A stretch of DNA of 64,000 bases from Vitis vinifera (taxonomy: Eukaryota; Streptophyta; Magnoliopsida; Vitales; Vitaceae): contig NC_081817.1 of the NCBI RefSeq assembly GCF_030704535.1, positions 11,026,501 through 11,090,500 of the forward strand. The letters are read 5' to 3'. A program made the position numbers and the translations under genes. This document shows, in pieces, positions 63,440-64,000 of this stretch; positions within the stretch are counted from its first letter, which is position 1, and the number at the start of each line of letters is the position of its first letter. Below the pieces are notes generated by a model. It searched no databases. It worked only from the letters and a program-made list of their open reading frames with translations, and was not told where the DNA came from.

Positions 63440-64000
63440 TATACTCCCTCAACATTTTAGGATAGGTCAACGCTGGGTCGGGTCATGAGGTGGGAACTGG
63501 GCTTGGAGAAATGTCATCATCTCTTCATGCTATTGGATACCGACATTGAAATCCTCCTGAAACCTATCAAATGGCCATATCAATTGTGTAGGAAGAGTGT
63601 AAATAATTTTTATTTTATTTTATTTTGGGAAGAGTCCTATTAAGAATTAATTTTATTTTATTTTATTATATTAGTCTTATATTTTTGGGAAGAGTCTTAT
63701 TGGGATTGTGCTAGTGGAGTCTCATTCCTTTTATAAGTTGAATCCCCTTCCACTTTGAGTCATGTTCAGATTACAAGTAGAGTCCCATTGGGACTATATT
63801 AGTGGCCTATAAAAGCAGGTCACCCCTTACTCTCTAAATACGAATACCAATTTTTCATAGAATTTTTCAGAGAATTTTTTAAAGAGTTTTTCAAAGGGTC
63901 TTTTCATACATCTATCTAGAGGAATTTTTTTAAAACCTGAGCTGTACACATCTCGCTTACAGAGTGCACCCAAGGCGAGATCTGGCTGTTGAATCTTGGA
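63440..64000 (+). repeat. LTR-like sequence running off the window
   Basis: Two tandem copies of 'ttttgggaagagtc(c/t)tatt' occur near 63625 and 63687, together with 'gagtccc/tattggga' blocks. A TATA-like CCTATAAAAGC near 63809 precedes C/T-rich sequence and short 'agaatttttcagagaat' repeats. This looks like the promoter (U3/R) part of a retrotransposon LTR. Without the second LTR or a coding region the assignment is tentative. Confidence 0.35.

Larger units (their letters stand above)
61854..64000. other. Spacer after the phosphatase gene; AT-rich and repeat-like
   Basis: Besides the GST exon fragment (62163-62270) and the AAT microsatellite, I see no gene. The open frame on the minus strand at 62895-63155 is the antisense of the (AAT)n repeat, giving a poly-Leu run, and is not a gene. 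Confidence 0.5.

Noticed and set aside
1..64000. CRISPR arrays, operons, phage or bacterial elements
   Set aside because: None present; spliced genes and plant retroelements throughout identify nuclear plant DNA.

Overview
This is a eudicot nuclear chromosome window: large intron-rich genes with GT-AG splicing, AT-rich intergenic DNA, many plant LINE, Copia, Gypsy and hAT remnants, and no prokaryotic features. The gene families and the very LINE-rich introns suggest a woody eudicot; grapevine (Vitis) is my best guess from memory, not a demonstrated assignment.

I could assemble five protein-coding genes exon by exon, each with phase-consistent splicing. They are: (1) a trichome-birefringence-like (TBL/PMR5-type) polysaccharide O-acetyltransferase, 5549-7166 (+), 5 exons, 388 aa; (2) the plastid ACT-repeat protein ACR11, 18027-8291 (-), 10 exons, 280 aa; (3) a large serine-rich, probably nuclear protein of unknown function conserved in plants, 26336-42662 (+), 15 coding exons, 1351 aa; (4) a 4'-phosphopantetheinyl transferase (Sfp type), 50749-46829 (-), 5 exons, 300 aa; (5) a membrane-anchored dual-specificity-phosphatase-like protein, 54862-61853 (+), 2 coding exons, 260 aa, whose HCx5RS active-site loop is split by a 6.2-kb intron. 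A 90-aa ORF with its own TATA box at 52205-52477 is a possible small gene, and an orphan phi-class glutathione S-transferase exon lies at 62163-62270 (-).

Much of the rest is mobile-element debris. At 1-4.2 kb there is a Gypsy relic with a gag remnant and a duplicated LTR-like block. ACR11 introns hold small-LTR elements and a decayed plastid-type tRNA-Asp gene. The 18-25 kb gap carries an 848-bp hAT-type element with an 8-bp target duplication, a second LTR relic and a degenerate AT-rich tandem array with one inverted unit. Introns of gene 3 hold a roughly 3-kb 5'-truncated LINE plus several very short LINE stubs (20, 25, 64 and about 232 nt), most with target-site duplications. The phosphopantetheinyl transferase carries a 392-bp LINE with a 16-bp duplication. 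The phosphatase intron is a decayed LINE split by an antisense Copia element with only 75-bp LTRs and a 5-bp duplication.

The genes are unrelated housekeeping or metabolic loci and show no cluster or shared pathway. I saw no novel multi-gene system. The most notable structures are the LINE stubs, the short-LTR Copia family, the plastid-derived tRNA relic and the phosphatase active site divided by a transposon-filled intron.
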